Positions 19,776 through 28,800 of a stretch of 64,000 bases of DNA are shown one piece after another. This DNA comes from Candidatus Omnitrophota bacterium (lineage in GTDB: Bacteria > Omnitrophota > Gorgyraeia > Velamenicoccales > Velamenicoccaceae), in assembly GCA_020052645.1 (NCBI GenBank), contig JAGVOQ010000031.1, positions 35,818-99,817 of the forward strand, written 5' to 3'. Every line of letters starts with the position of its first letter. Positions within the stretch are counted from its first letter, which is position 1. A program made the position numbers and the translations under genes. The notes under the pieces were generated by a model. That model did not search any database. It had not been told where the DNA came from and saw nothing but the letters and a program-made list of their open reading frames with translations.

Positions 19776-19951
19776 TGGCAAAACCTCCTAACATGCGGTC
19801 TTATTTATAAAAACGTGTTGATCATAGCATAAGACTATAACGTCCTAGGCCAACAAAAAAAGACCTAAAAACACGGCTCCGTCTTCGCTCGCATGGCCCG
19901 CGCCAAATAATCACTGGCCTTTGTTAAAATGCAATGATATGTCTGAAATTA

Positions 19952-20075
19952 ATCCCGCGGCGCCGTTTAAAAGTCGGGGAGAGCGGACTTGAACCGCTGA
20001 CCCCCTGAACCCCATTCAGGTGCTCTAGCCAAACTGAGCCACTCCCCGTATAAAAAATTTACGGGCGCCGCGGGA
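19952..20075. repeat. Inverted repeat bracketing tRNA-Pro
   Basis: CCCGCGGCGCCGT (from 19954) and ACGGGCGCCGCGGG (to 20074) are near-perfect reverse complements and flank the tRNA-Pro gene, so the precursor could form a stem enclosing the tRNA. Confidence 0.65.
19974..20048 (-). tRNA. tRNA-Pro (anticodon GGG)
   Basis: Cloverleaf on the minus strand: acceptor CGGGGAG/CTCCCCG, anticodon stem CCTGA/TCAGG with loop ATGGGGT, T loop TTCAAGT, discriminator A. CCA is not encoded. It stands alone between hom and gpsA. Confidence 0.95.
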
Positions 20076-20155
20076 AACCCCATTTTCCTCGACTAAATTT
20101 TCAAAAGAACAATTCTCTCGGAACTGTTCTTCGCTTTGCGCAAAACTACGCAGAT

Positions 20156-20187
20156 GCTTGAGAGCCAAACTGAGCCATTCTCCGGTA
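20156..20187 (-). pseudogene. Truncated tRNA-Pro 5' copy
   Basis: AGCCAAACTGAGCCA with the following TTCTCCGGTA resembles the 5' end (acceptor and D arm) of tRNA-Pro at 20022-20050. The rest of the tRNA is missing, so it cannot fold. It lies about 110 bases upstream of the intact gene. Confidence 0.7.
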
Positions 20188-20213
20188 TCATCTCTAGAAT
20201 AAATTTTAAAAAA

Positions 20214-20325
20214 TGTTACAAAAGTTTCTTAAGGTTCCTTTATGTTCCTTGAGGTTACATTGTATAAAACAACTTTAAGCAACCTTATGCAACTTAAAGA
20301 AACTTTAAGAAACATAAAAATCAAA
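20214..20325. repeat. Long inverted repeat with TTAAGGTTCC-type arms
   Basis: The left arm has degenerate tandem units (GTTTCTTAAGG, TTCCTTTATG, TTCCTTGAGG); the right arm has the reverse (CAACTTTAAG, CAACCTTATG, CAACTTAAAG, AAACTTTAAG). The whole can fold into one long imperfect hairpin downstream of gpsA. Same family as 17188-17412. Confidence 0.75.
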
Positions 20326-20341
20326 TCTTATACGAAACCAC

Positions 20342-21340
20342 TTATTCAGCTTTTTTAGAACGTGTCATTAAAGATCTCACAGCGGCCTGAGGTGCTTTAT
20401 TTTTAAACAAAACACCGTACACGGCATTAATAATCGGCAAATCAACCTTATATTTTTTTCCTAAAAGATACGCTGCTTTTGCCGTCGGTACCCCTTCAGC
20501 AACCATCTTCATATGACCCATAATTTTTTTTAAACTTGATCCTTTACCAATTTTTTCACCGACAAAATGATTTCGGCTTAAAGGATTAAAACACGTCGTT
20601 ACCAAATCACCGAGACCGCTGATCCCGAAAAAAGTATCTTTTTTGGCGCCCATAGCCATGCCCAATCGCGCCATTTCCACCAACCCACGCGACAAAATAG
20701 CAGCCTTGGTATTCGTGCCAAATCCAAACCCATCAGAAATACCGCACGTAATGGCGATGATATTTTTAAGGCTCCCTCCCAACTCAACCCCGACCACGTC
20801 ATCGTTGGTGTAAATACGAAATGCAGGCGTCATAAAAAGATTTTGTAACCGCGAACCGAATTCAGGATCTTTTGTCGCAACGACCGCTGTCGTCGGAATT
20901 CCATGCACGACTTCTTGCGCAATCGTCGGCCCTGACAAAACCCCGACTTGCGCCCCAGGCCAAACATCATGAACAACTTCCGACATACGCTTCAGCGTCT
21001 TGTTCTCTATCCCCTTGACAACACTGACAACCGAAATACGCGATGAAACATAGAATTCTGCGCCTCGCTCAAGAATACTTCTTAGATACTGAGAAGGGAC
21101 CGCCAAGACAACCAGATCGCAAGACAAAGCACTTTCAAGATCTGACGTGATCCGAATCTCATGAGGCAGCTTGACGCCTTTTAAAAAATTCGGGTTGATT
21201 CTCTTTTTTTCCAATATTTCGGCATAATCAGCAAAGGCGCTCCATAGAGTGACATCCAATCCTTTTTTACTCAAAAGGATAGCCAACGTCGTCCCCCACC
21301 CGCCATCACCCAAAATTGTTATTTTTTTATTAAGGCCCAC
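20342..21340 (-). CDS. gpsA: Glycerol-3-phosphate dehydrogenase [NAD(P)+]
   Basis: Makes sn-glycerol 3-phosphate for phospholipids from dihydroxyacetone phosphate. 332 residues: Rossmann motif ITILGDGGWGTTLAILLSKKG, VVKGIENKTLKRMSEV, VLSGPTIAQEV, the catalytic-lysine region ELGGSLKNIIAITCGISDG and the C-terminal GLGDLVTTCFNPLSRN. Glycine-rich loop with D in place of the usual second G-A, otherwise typical. It precedes a long inverted repeat and tRNA-Pro. Confidence 0.96.
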   Translation of the reverse strand: MGLNKKITILGDGGWGTTLAILLSKKGLDVTLWSAFADYAEILEKKRINPNFLKGVKLPHEIRITSDLESALSCDLVVLAVPSQYLRSILERGAEFYVSSRISVVSVVKGIENKTLKRMSEVVHDVWPGAQVGVLSGPTIAQEVVHGIPTTAVVATKDPEFGSRLQNLFMTPAFRIYTNDDVVGVELGGSLKNIIAITCGISDGFGFGTNTKAAILSRGLVEMARLGMAMGAKKDTFFGISGLGDLVTTCFNPLSRNHFVGEKIGKGSSLKKIMGHMKMVAEGVPTAKAAYLLGKKYKVDLPIINAVYGVLFKNKAPQAAVRSLMTRSKKAE

Positions 21341-21484
21341 TAAAAAACCTCAACTAGTCAAATACAAAAAACCCCTTCAGAAATAGTAAATTCCTGCGGG
21401 ATTCAACAGATATCTTACCTATTGGTGCGCATTATTTTACAATAAGGAAGGATTTATGTCAACTCGTTCCCTGAAAGGCTCTTT

Positions 21485-23527
21485 TTAATCGAATCTCGTA
21501 ACCAATTCTTTGATGGCGCTTAAGTGCAACAAAGCTTCCTCTTCCCCGCGCTTGATCAAATCAGGCGCATGGTCAAAAGAAGCCCAATAGATAGCTGTCA
21601 TATCCGGATGTAATGCCACATCAGACTGGCTTAAAGAATTTAATTGCGCCAAAGCATATTCCATGGATTGAAGGCTGGAAACGATCACGTCAAAAATGTT
21701 AGGTTTAAGAAATTCTTTCTTTTTAAGACGAAAATATTTAAAGATCTTATCAAACGGGGCGTTCTGCCCAGTGCCAAACACAAGCCCTTTGTTAATAAGT
21801 TCCCGCGTGCGCTCAATCTCTTCAGAACTCGGCAAAACATTAACGGAAATGATCTTCTTAGCCCCTGATTCAACCAAAACATCTGTAGGCAAGGGATCAA
21901 GGATCCCGCCGTCTATATAATAATTGTTAGCGATCTTATAAGGCTGAAAGACTCCCGGGATAGAAATGCTCGCCATTACCGCATCGCTCAATTTCCCGCT
22001 GTCAAAAACAACCTGACGCATAGCCATGCAATCACAAGCGACAACCTTAAATGCCTTTTTTACATTATGGAATGTTTTATCTTTAAGATATCTGTTTAAA
22101 AAAGATCGGATGTGTTTTCCGCGAATTAATCCATGCAAAGGAAAAGCTAGATCATCTAATCCAAATAGATAAGGCTTATCTTTATTCGATAAAACGATCT
22201 CTTCAACTTCCTTGGCGCTGTATCCTGAACACCAAAGAGCGCCGATAAAAGCACCGATACTGGAACCGCAGACAAGGTCAATGGGAATATTTTCTTTTTC
22301 CAAAACTTTTAAAACGCCTATATGCGCCAACCCCATTGCCGCGCCACTTCCCAAAGCCAGTCCCACCAAGGCTTCGCCTATTTGCCTTGTGATGCGACGG
22401 ATGGTCTTGGAATAAGGATCGGCATAATTTTCATCAATCAGATAGTTGGACTTATCAAGGGATGGCAGCGTAGCAAAAATAGGCTGGTGAAAAATCGAAG
22501 CCTCTTCGCTGCGGGATAATCGAGGGCCTTTACCATGAACCACGCCTTCTTCTAAAACAATCAACTTGACCTTTTTTTTCACACTGTCATCGACCCAAAG
22601 CCCGGATTCAAGCATACCCTGCGTCATCTCATTGAGCAACGTCGAATTCGGAGACACAAGCCAATGCACCAAATCTGTCTGAGCCAAAAGCTTATAGGCC
22701 TCTTGGCCTAGATCTGAAAGCAAGGGAAGAAAACAATAATGATAGTCATTAACAAGCATGGTCAAAAGCGAAATGAGAAAAGGCACGAGGGCAACATCAA
22801 TGGATTTAGTTCGAACAGACAAAACGTCAATGCCACTCGAATGATGGGTGATCTTTTGAGATACTTCTTCAGCGTGAACAAATACCTGCCTTTCAATAAA
22901 GGAGTTCGTATCCGATATGTCTAAAACTTGTGCGCTTGAGACATCTCGCCTTAGGATATCCACCAAAACGGCTTTCTTGCCCGTCTCTCGCTTAAGCCCT
23001 AAAGCCAGATTCACGGCATAAGTCGCTACCGAAATCCCCAGCCTTTCATCACCATAAACACCGATGATCGTACTCTCAAAAATAGTTTTAGAATGGGAGT
23101 CTTTTCTTTTAAGCCGGCGGGAAAGCATCTGACTTAAATCAATGGCAAGACGCGGTATACTTTTTAAAATCGTATTGAAATTTTCTCTTGGAATCTTAGC
23201 GACCACCGTATCATTGATAGCTCGCGCGCTGACTGAATGAGATTCTTCGGTCAACAATGAAATAAAGCCAAAATATTTTCCCCGATGGATGATCTCTAAA
23301 ATCTCTTCTTTCTGGTCCCCTGGGGTGAAAATCTGGACACGTCCCGTTATAATAAAATAGAAGGCATCCGGGGGATCGCCTTGAGAATAAATGGTTTCAC
23401 CTTGCCTGTATTCGGCGATTTCAAGAGTGTCAAAAACAAGACGTCTCTCAAAAAAATTTAAACCGGAAAAAAAAGGAATTTGTCTAAAAATAAGGGTTTT
23501 ATCAAAAATATAATTTGGTCTGTTCAT
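21485..23527 (-). CDS. cNMP-binding / degenerate MinD-like / patatin-like phospholipase fusion
   Basis: 680 residues in three parts. First, a cyclic-nucleotide-binding domain (about 20-140: YRQGETIYSQGDPPDAFYFIITGRVQIF). Second, a MinD/ParA-like segment (about 150-370: GVYGDERLGISVATYAVNLALGL) in which the Walker A glycine-lysine is replaced, so ATP binding is doubtful. Third, a patatin domain (about 385-680) with the oxyanion run LGSGAAMGLAHIGVL, nucleophile motif GSSIG and catalytic Asp in YIDGGILDPLP. The patatin part is RssA/NTE-like and probably a serine lipid hydrolase gated by the N-terminal domain (inference). It ends a run of signalling genes. Confidence 0.88.
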   Translation of the reverse strand: MNRPNYIFDKTLIFRQIPFFSGLNFFERRLVFDTLEIAEYRQGETIYSQGDPPDAFYFIITGRVQIFTPGDQKEEILEIIHRGKYFGFISLLTEESHSVSARAINDTVVAKIPRENFNTILKSIPRLAIDLSQMLSRRLKRKDSHSKTIFESTIIGVYGDERLGISVATYAVNLALGLKRETGKKAVLVDILRRDVSSAQVLDISDTNSFIERQVFVHAEEVSQKITHHSSGIDVLSVRTKSIDVALVPFLISLLTMLVNDYHYCFLPLLSDLGQEAYKLLAQTDLVHWLVSPNSTLLNEMTQGMLESGLWVDDSVKKKVKLIVLEEGVVHGKGPRLSRSEEASIFHQPIFATLPSLDKSNYLIDENYADPYSKTIRRITRQIGEALVGLALGSGAAMGLAHIGVLKVLEKENIPIDLVCGSSIGAFIGALWCSGYSAKEVEEIVLSNKDKPYLFGLDDLAFPLHGLIRGKHIRSFLNRYLKDKTFHNVKKAFKVVACDCMAMRQVVFDSGKLSDAVMASISIPGVFQPYKIANNYYIDGGILDPLPTDVLVESGAKKIISVNVLPSSEEIERTRELINKGLVFGTGQNAPFDKIFKYFRLKKKEFLKPNIFDVIVSSLQSMEYALAQLNSLSQSDVALHPDMTAIYWASFDHAPDLIKRGEEEALLHLSAIKELVTRFD

Positions 23528-23605
23528 ATTTTTTTAAAGCCTTTTGAGGAGGGGAATTTCTTTTGATAGACTTGATGAATAAAAAAGAGAAACCTTTAAA
23601 AAATA

Positions 23606-24355
23606 CTACTTAATCTCTTTATCCGTTTTTTTCGTGCGTATTTTTGCGACTTCCCAGGAATAATCATAGAGATGCAGCCCCTTAGAGACTGCAATGATCT
23701 CACCATCATCAACGCCGATCATCTGAGCCATGTACTGCTTGACGAGCTCTAATCCCCCCAAATTCGAAGGAAAGCCGCCCCACAAATCCCAAGAGCGAAA
23801 ATAAAGAATGAAATGTAATTTTCCGTTACGTATCCTGGTATCAATCAAACGCAGACACGGTGGATCTTGCAGCTTAATATCCGAAGGCATGCCTATTTCC
23901 ATAACAGCCTGATTAGTGCCGAAACCCTCTTCTTTATAAATCCTGATCACTTCTTCGATCTGATTCACTTCCAATGGAATCTCGCGAACCAGTGAACTCC
24001 CGTTTTTAGCCTCTTTTACCGTCACTTTCGGATCAACGAGACGTTCCCCATACGTATAATCCTCGGTTGCTGTCTTGGTTCCGGTTAAAAGATAAGACAA
24101 GTACCCTTGGATATAATCCATATCCGTAGGTGCGGGAATATTTAATCCTTCGGGAATAATAGGAATGATCTGATGGGAAGGTTTGCGAACTCGGATAGTA
24201 ACAAAATCAAACTCCAGCCTCTTGGCGCCTTTATAACTGCCGCGGGTGATAGTATAGACTCTGCCCTTATCAAGTATCGCCGACAGCGTCTGAAACCACG
24301 CATCATCTAAATCAAAGGCATCTATAAAAACCGGTGTCAAGAATTCATCCATCAT
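23606..24355 (-). CDS. ThyA-family protein, methanogen-like thymidylate synthase
   Basis: 249 residues. The C-terminal half carries thymidylate synthase features: a Cys in QDPPCLRLIDTRI at the position of the catalytic cysteine, then LYFRSWDLWGGFPSNLGGLE matching the RSxD...PFN region, and GLHLYDYSW matching the HxY nucleotide-binding motif. RSWDLWGGFP is the form I associate with archaeal ThyA. The N-terminal half (ITRGSYKGAKRLEFDF) also suits that branch. A role in dTMP synthesis from dUMP is likely; related hydroxymethylases cannot be excluded. It starts 10 bases after a receiver gene, an unexpected partner. Confidence 0.72.
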   Translation of the reverse strand: MMDEFLTPVFIDAFDLDDAWFQTLSAILDKGRVYTITRGSYKGAKRLEFDFVTIRVRKPSHQIIPIIPEGLNIPAPTDMDYIQGYLSYLLTGTKTATEDYTYGERLVDPKVTVKEAKNGSSLVREIPLEVNQIEEVIRIYKEEGFGTNQAVMEIGMPSDIKLQDPPCLRLIDTRIRNGKLHFILYFRSWDLWGGFPSNLGGLELVKQYMAQMIGVDDGEIIAVSKGLHLYDYSWEVAKIRTKKTDKEIK

Positions 24356-24365
24356 AAATCAAGAA

Positions 24366-24737
24366 TTATCCAATAATCCGTGCAATTTCGTTAATCAGCT
24401 CTTTAGGTTCGTAAGGCTTTGCCACAAAAAAATTCTTTCCAGACTCATGTCCTTCAAAATGTTCTTCTCTCTTAGTAAACAAACACGTAAGAAATAAAAC
24501 GGGAATGTTCTTCGTTTTGGGGTCATCGTGCAGAATGGCGGCGATTTGAGACCCATCCATTTCAGGCATAAGAATATCTAAGATAACCAACGCAGGCGCT
24601 TCACGTTGAGCGATATGAATCGCATCGTGGCCGTTTGTCGCTGTCAAGACATCGTACCCGGAAACTTCTAGTCTTTTTTTTAAAAGTTCAAGGACGTCTG
24701 ATTCATCGTCCACCGCTAAAATTTTTTTCTTCGCCAT
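24366..24737 (-). CDS. Stand-alone response regulator receiver (third)
   Basis: 123 residues, one CheY-like domain: acidic pair VDDE, phospho-acceptor Asp in VILDILMPEMDG, Thr in FLTCLFTK and Lys in AKPYEP. No output domain. The start at 24737 has AGGAGG 7 bases before it; a longer frame upstream runs through a repeat and is rejected. It shares the unusual stretch FLTCLFTKxEE and a GxNxFxAKPY ending with the neighbour at 25030, so the two are recent paralogues. Confidence 0.9.
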   Translation of the reverse strand: MAKKKILAVDDESDVLELLKKRLEVSGYDVLTATNGHDAIHIAQREAPALVILDILMPEMDGSQIAAILHDDPKTKNIPVLFLTCLFTKREEHFEGHESGKNFFVAKPYEPKELINEIARIIG

Positions 24738-24792
24738 ACGGTTCCTCCTGGATTCTAAAAAATATTTTAAAAAAACCTTGGAGAACAGCGTT

Positions 24793-24908
24793 CTAGTGAA
24801 GTTCCTTAGGACTTTAAGTCCTAAGGCTTCCTCCTTTAGCAGAAAATGCACAACACCATTCATTCTTTAGGGCTAAAAGCCTTAAAGAATTTCTGCTAAA
24901 GGATTAAA
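24793..24908. repeat. Three-hairpin repeat, copy A
   Basis: Contains CTTAGGACTTTAAGTCCTAAG (palindrome), then CCTTTAGCAGAAA / TTTCTGCTAAAGG (perfect 13-base arms) enclosing CTTTAGGGCT/AGCCTTAAAG. Copy B lies at 52793-52906 with about the same length and order of hairpins. Confidence 0.85.
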
Positions 24909-24966
24909 TCCTCATGGCTATTAACATACTCGAATTATCAAACATTGGCAAGCGACTTCTTCTAAA

Positions 24967-24997
24967 CCCCGTTAGAGAACTACGTTCTCTAACGGGG
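24967..24997. repeat. CCCCGTTAGAGAA inverted repeat, copy 2
   Basis: Near-perfect hairpin CCCCGTTAGAGAAC / GTTCTCTAACGGGG with a three-base loop between two receiver genes; the same hairpin ends cimA at 12493-12521. Confidence 0.85.
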
Positions 24998-25003
24998 TAA
25001 AAA

Positions 25004-25035
25004 TAAATAAGTTATCTTTTTAAAAAAACTTATTT
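25004..25035 (-). terminator. Possible terminator at the end of the second receiver gene
   Basis: Minus-strand AAATAAGTT and AACTTATTT form a stem followed by ATTTTT. The stop codon of the receiver gene lies within the left arm. It may separate the kinase-receiver transcript from the third receiver gene. Confidence 0.5.
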
Positions 25036-25428
25036 ACCGTTTCCGTTCTTCTTCGAACCACCTGAAACCCTTTTTTCAACTTCTCTCAAAAGCTCACTAA
25101 CATCGTAAGGTTTTGCAATAAAATAATTTTGTCCGAAAAGATGCCCGCAGGCCTCTTCTTCGTGTTTGGTAAAAAGGCATGTCAGAAAAAGAATAGGGAT
25201 ATCCCTGGTTTTCAAATCAGCACGAAGAATAGAAGCTGTTTCAGAACCGTCCATTCCAGGCATCGCAACATCTAAAATCACCAGATCAGGACTTTCTTCC
25301 TTAGCTTTTAAAATAGCCTCGTCTCCGGAGGAAGCTTTCACAATGTTATAACCCACCTTTGTTAAGCGTTCTCCCAACAAAAGCAACACATCGGGTTCAT
25401 CATCCACAATCAGTATTTTCTTAGGCAT
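25030..25428 (-). CDS. Stand-alone response regulator receiver (second)
   Basis: 132 residues, a single receiver domain: ILIVDDEPDV, the phospho-acceptor in VILDVAMPGMDG, Thr in FLTCLFTKHEE and Lys in IAKPYDV, followed by a short charged tail (SGGSKKNGNGK). Paralogue of the receiver at 24366. It starts 5 bases after the stop of the first receiver, so it is in the kinase transcript. Confidence 0.92.
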   Translation of the reverse strand: MPKKILIVDDEPDVLLLLGERLTKVGYNIVKASSGDEAILKAKEESPDLVILDVAMPGMDGSETASILRADLKTRDIPILFLTCLFTKHEEEACGHLFGQNYFIAKPYDVSELLREVEKRVSGGSKKNGNGK

Positions 25429-25433
25429 AGTTT

Positions 25434-25844
25434 TTAACCGTTTTCCCTCGGCTCATCTTTTTTTTGAGAAACTTCCAAAGCCATTCGAATAATCAAATGA
25501 AGGCGCTCAGGATCGTAAGGCTTTGTCAGAAAAAACTCAGCCCCTGCAGCCTTGCCCATTTCTATATCTTCCTTTTGAGCCAATACGCTTAAAAAAACAA
25601 CGGGAATATTTTTAGTTTGATAATCGCTCTTCAGCTTCTTACACACTTCTATACCGTTAAAATAAGGCATCATAATGTCCAAAATAATGACATCCGGAGA
25701 CTTTGTCTTGGCCAATTCTATTCCCGAATAGCCATCTTCAGCCACCATGACATCATAGCCAAAAGAAACGAGCCTGAATTTTAGTAAATTACGCAGCCCA
25801 ACCTCGTCATCAATAATTAAAATATTTTTTTTCCGCTCGCTCAT
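25434..25844 (-). CDS. Stand-alone response regulator receiver (first)
   Basis: 136 residues, receiver domain only: NILIIDDEVGLRNLLKFRL, VIILDIMMPYFNG (acceptor Asp), VVFLSVLAQ (Ser in place of Thr) and LTKPYDPERL. It begins 5 bases after the histidine kinase stop and is its most probable direct partner. Confidence 0.92.
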   Translation of the reverse strand: MSERKKNILIIDDEVGLRNLLKFRLVSFGYDVMVAEDGYSGIELAKTKSPDVIILDIMMPYFNGIEVCKKLKSDYQTKNIPVVFLSVLAQKEDIEMGKAAGAEFFLTKPYDPERLHLIIRMALEVSQKKDEPRENG

Positions 25845-25849
25845 GTCGG

Positions 25850-28800
25850 TTATTCCTTAATGGGAATCGTAAACTTAAAAACAGATCCGTGGCCCAACTT
25901 AGATTCTGCCCAAATAACGCCCCCCATCGCTTCAACTAAATTACGACTGATATAAAGACCTAATCCCGTCCCCCCAGCCCTGCGGACAAGGCCGCTGTCA
26001 AGCTGAACAAACTTTCCAAAAAGCCGCGATATCTCACTCTCAGAAATTCCAGGCCCTTCGTCCCGTACAGAAAACTCTACAAAACCACCGTTCCTATAAC
26101 AGGATAATGTAATTTTACTTTTTTCTCGTGTAAATTTCAAAGCATTGTTTAACAAATTCAACAATATCTGATTCAGTCTATCCTTATCCGCCATTACCAG
26201 AGGAAGTTTTTTTTCTAAATCTGTTAAAAAAATCATTCCATGTTTTTCAATTTCAATCTTCAAAAGTCCATAAACCTGATCAACCACTTCTGAAACATCG
26301 CAAGCCACAAGATTAATCCTTAAAAGATTAGACTGAATTTTTGAAATATCCAAGATGTCACCAATCAATCGGTTCAATCTATTAATATTTGAAAGAGCAA
26401 TATTTAAACACTCACTTTGAGATTTTTTAATACTCCCCTGTGTGCCGTCAGCCACAATCTCGACACCTTCCTTAATGGCTGACAACGGCGTACGCAATTC
26501 ATGCGAAACCATGGACACAAATTCCGCTTTTATCTTCTCTATTTTCTTACGTTCTGTAACATCACGCAAATTGCTCTGGATAACTTTTCTATTTTCAACA
26601 AAATACAAAGAAGAACGAATTTCAAAAACAGCTTCTCTGCCGGTACACGTCTTAATGCTCACATCATCAAAAAAAACCGACGTTGTATGCTTCAATTGCT
26701 CATCGATCTTTTCAAAGATATTGCTTGTTTCAAACAAAGAAATGACCCGACAATCCAGCCCTAAAATTTCTTCCCGCCCACACTCCAGAAGAAGCAACAA
26801 AGACGGATTCACATCAATCACAATCTTGGTTTCTGCGTCTCTAATTATTATACCATCCATAGCGGATTCAAACAACTTTCTAAACATTTGTTCTGAAACC
26901 TCTAAAGCGCGCGTCCTTTCTTTGATCAAAGTCTCAAGATCTTGGGAATACTTCCTGAGTTCTTCTTCCATTTTCTTACGGTTTGTTACATTCCTGGCAA
27001 CATTAATAACACCAATGATCTGGCCCTTCTCATCTCTTAAAGGAGCAAGGGTTACATCTACAAAGACCTTATGGCCGTCTTTATCTTGATGCATATGAGT
27101 GGAAAGGATAACCTGGCCCTCCCTTACCACCTGATCAAAACCACACTGATCGCAGGACGGACAAAAATAAGATCGTACCTGATCACAAGTTTTGCCAACA
27201 ACGTCTTCTTTCTTCAAACCAGCTTCGACAAGGAAAATCCTATTAGAATCAACAATTTTTTTATTATTACAATCAATAACGATCAAAGCATCGCTGATGG
27301 AATCAATAATATTTTTAGAAAGAGCGCGCTCATATTCCAAAAGCTCTACAGTTCTCTTTCTATCTGTAATATCTAACGCCAACTCCAGGACCTGTTCAAC
27401 TTCTCCTTTTTCGTTTTTGATAGGCGAAGAACTGATCAAAAGATCCATGATCTTGCCATCCGGAAAAACAGTTCTTTCTTCAGCAGTCTGGATCAGGCCT
27501 GTTTCAAAAGTTTTTTTTGTCGGGCAACCATGGCATACATGATCTAAGAACCGGTAGACTTGAAAACACTTCTGTCCCTGATAAGACTCAATCTCTCCAA
27601 ACCATCTCTCTGAAGTCTCATTGGCCCAAACAATTTCATAATCTTTATTGATTAAAAAAAGGCCTGCGCCGATAGAAGCCGCGATGGTCCGTAAGCGGTC
27701 TCTCTCATCATAAAGATTCTGCTCCATTTTTTTTAATTCCGTAATATCCTGAAAAATACCGTCAACATAAGAACTCCCATTTTTATCTTTCTTAAGTTCC
27801 GCCGATACAAGAGCCCAGAACGGCTTACCTTTCAAGGTCTTGCCCTGGATTTCTTCGTTTTGAACAATTCCATGGCTTTTCAATCGATTTATAAAATTTT
27901 CTCTATCGATCTTATTTTTATAAAAATCTGAGATTTGTATATTGTATAATTCTTCTTTATGCGCAGCATCTGTCAACTTCGCGAAAACAGAATTCACATA
28001 AATAAAATGGCCTGGATATTCAGGCTCTGTTCTGAAGATCCCTATATTAAGATTTTCAACAAGGTCCTCGTATTTTTTTTGCGATTCTTGAGAAATAGTC
28101 TCAAGCGCCTTACGCTTGCTGAGATTGATAGCAACTGCCAGGTATCCGACAAATCCGCCTTTTTCATTCTTCAAGGGCGTAAACGCCAATTCAACAGGCA
28201 CAAGGTTTAAATCTTTATGCCTCCATGTCACTTCGCGTTCCTTGGCCAATTCTTCTAGAATGTCATTTCTCTGATAATCGGGCCAATCTATACTTGCGCC
28301 AAATTTTTTTGCCAAGGCTTCCTTGAAAGCGAAAACGTCAGCCTGTAAATAAGCTAAATCAAAAATTGGTTTCCCAATAGCTTCCAGAGCAGAATATCCC
28401 AGCATTTTTTCAGCACCTGTATTAAAAACCGTGATGACACCTTTTAGGTCAAGGGCTATCATAGCCACCTGAGTGGCGCCATCTAAAACTGTTTTTATCT
28501 TCGCATGGGCTTCCTGCAGCTTCTCTTCAAATCTCTTATGCTCGGAAATATCCTGGACAAGACCGATTCCAAAAAGAATGTGGCCCAAAGGATCCTTAAC
28601 AGGAAAAAGTGTCATAGAGGCGTCGAAATTTCCGAACTTCGTCGCATGGACCATCTCCCATTGAAATGTCTTATTTAAAAAAACTTTTTGAATTTCGGCA
28701 TCTAACGATTCAATGCCCAAGACAACCGTAAACTTCTTGCTCAACAGAGGATTTTTTTCATCGACGACCTCAGGCTTTAAATAACCATAGAGATTCTCAG

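Noticed and set aside
19782-19973. Riboswitch or attenuator upstream of hom
   Set aside because: No leader peptide rich in Thr/Ile codons, no terminator/antiterminator pair and no known riboswitch core could be seen.
24738-24863. Longer N-terminus for the third receiver protein
   Set aside because: The added residues come from the three-hairpin repeat, while the ATG at 24737 has an AGGAGG site.
26442-27089. Plus-strand open frame of 215 residues inside the kinase gene
   Set aside because: Antisense to PAS and HisKA domains; serine/leucine-rich composition typical of a shadow frame.
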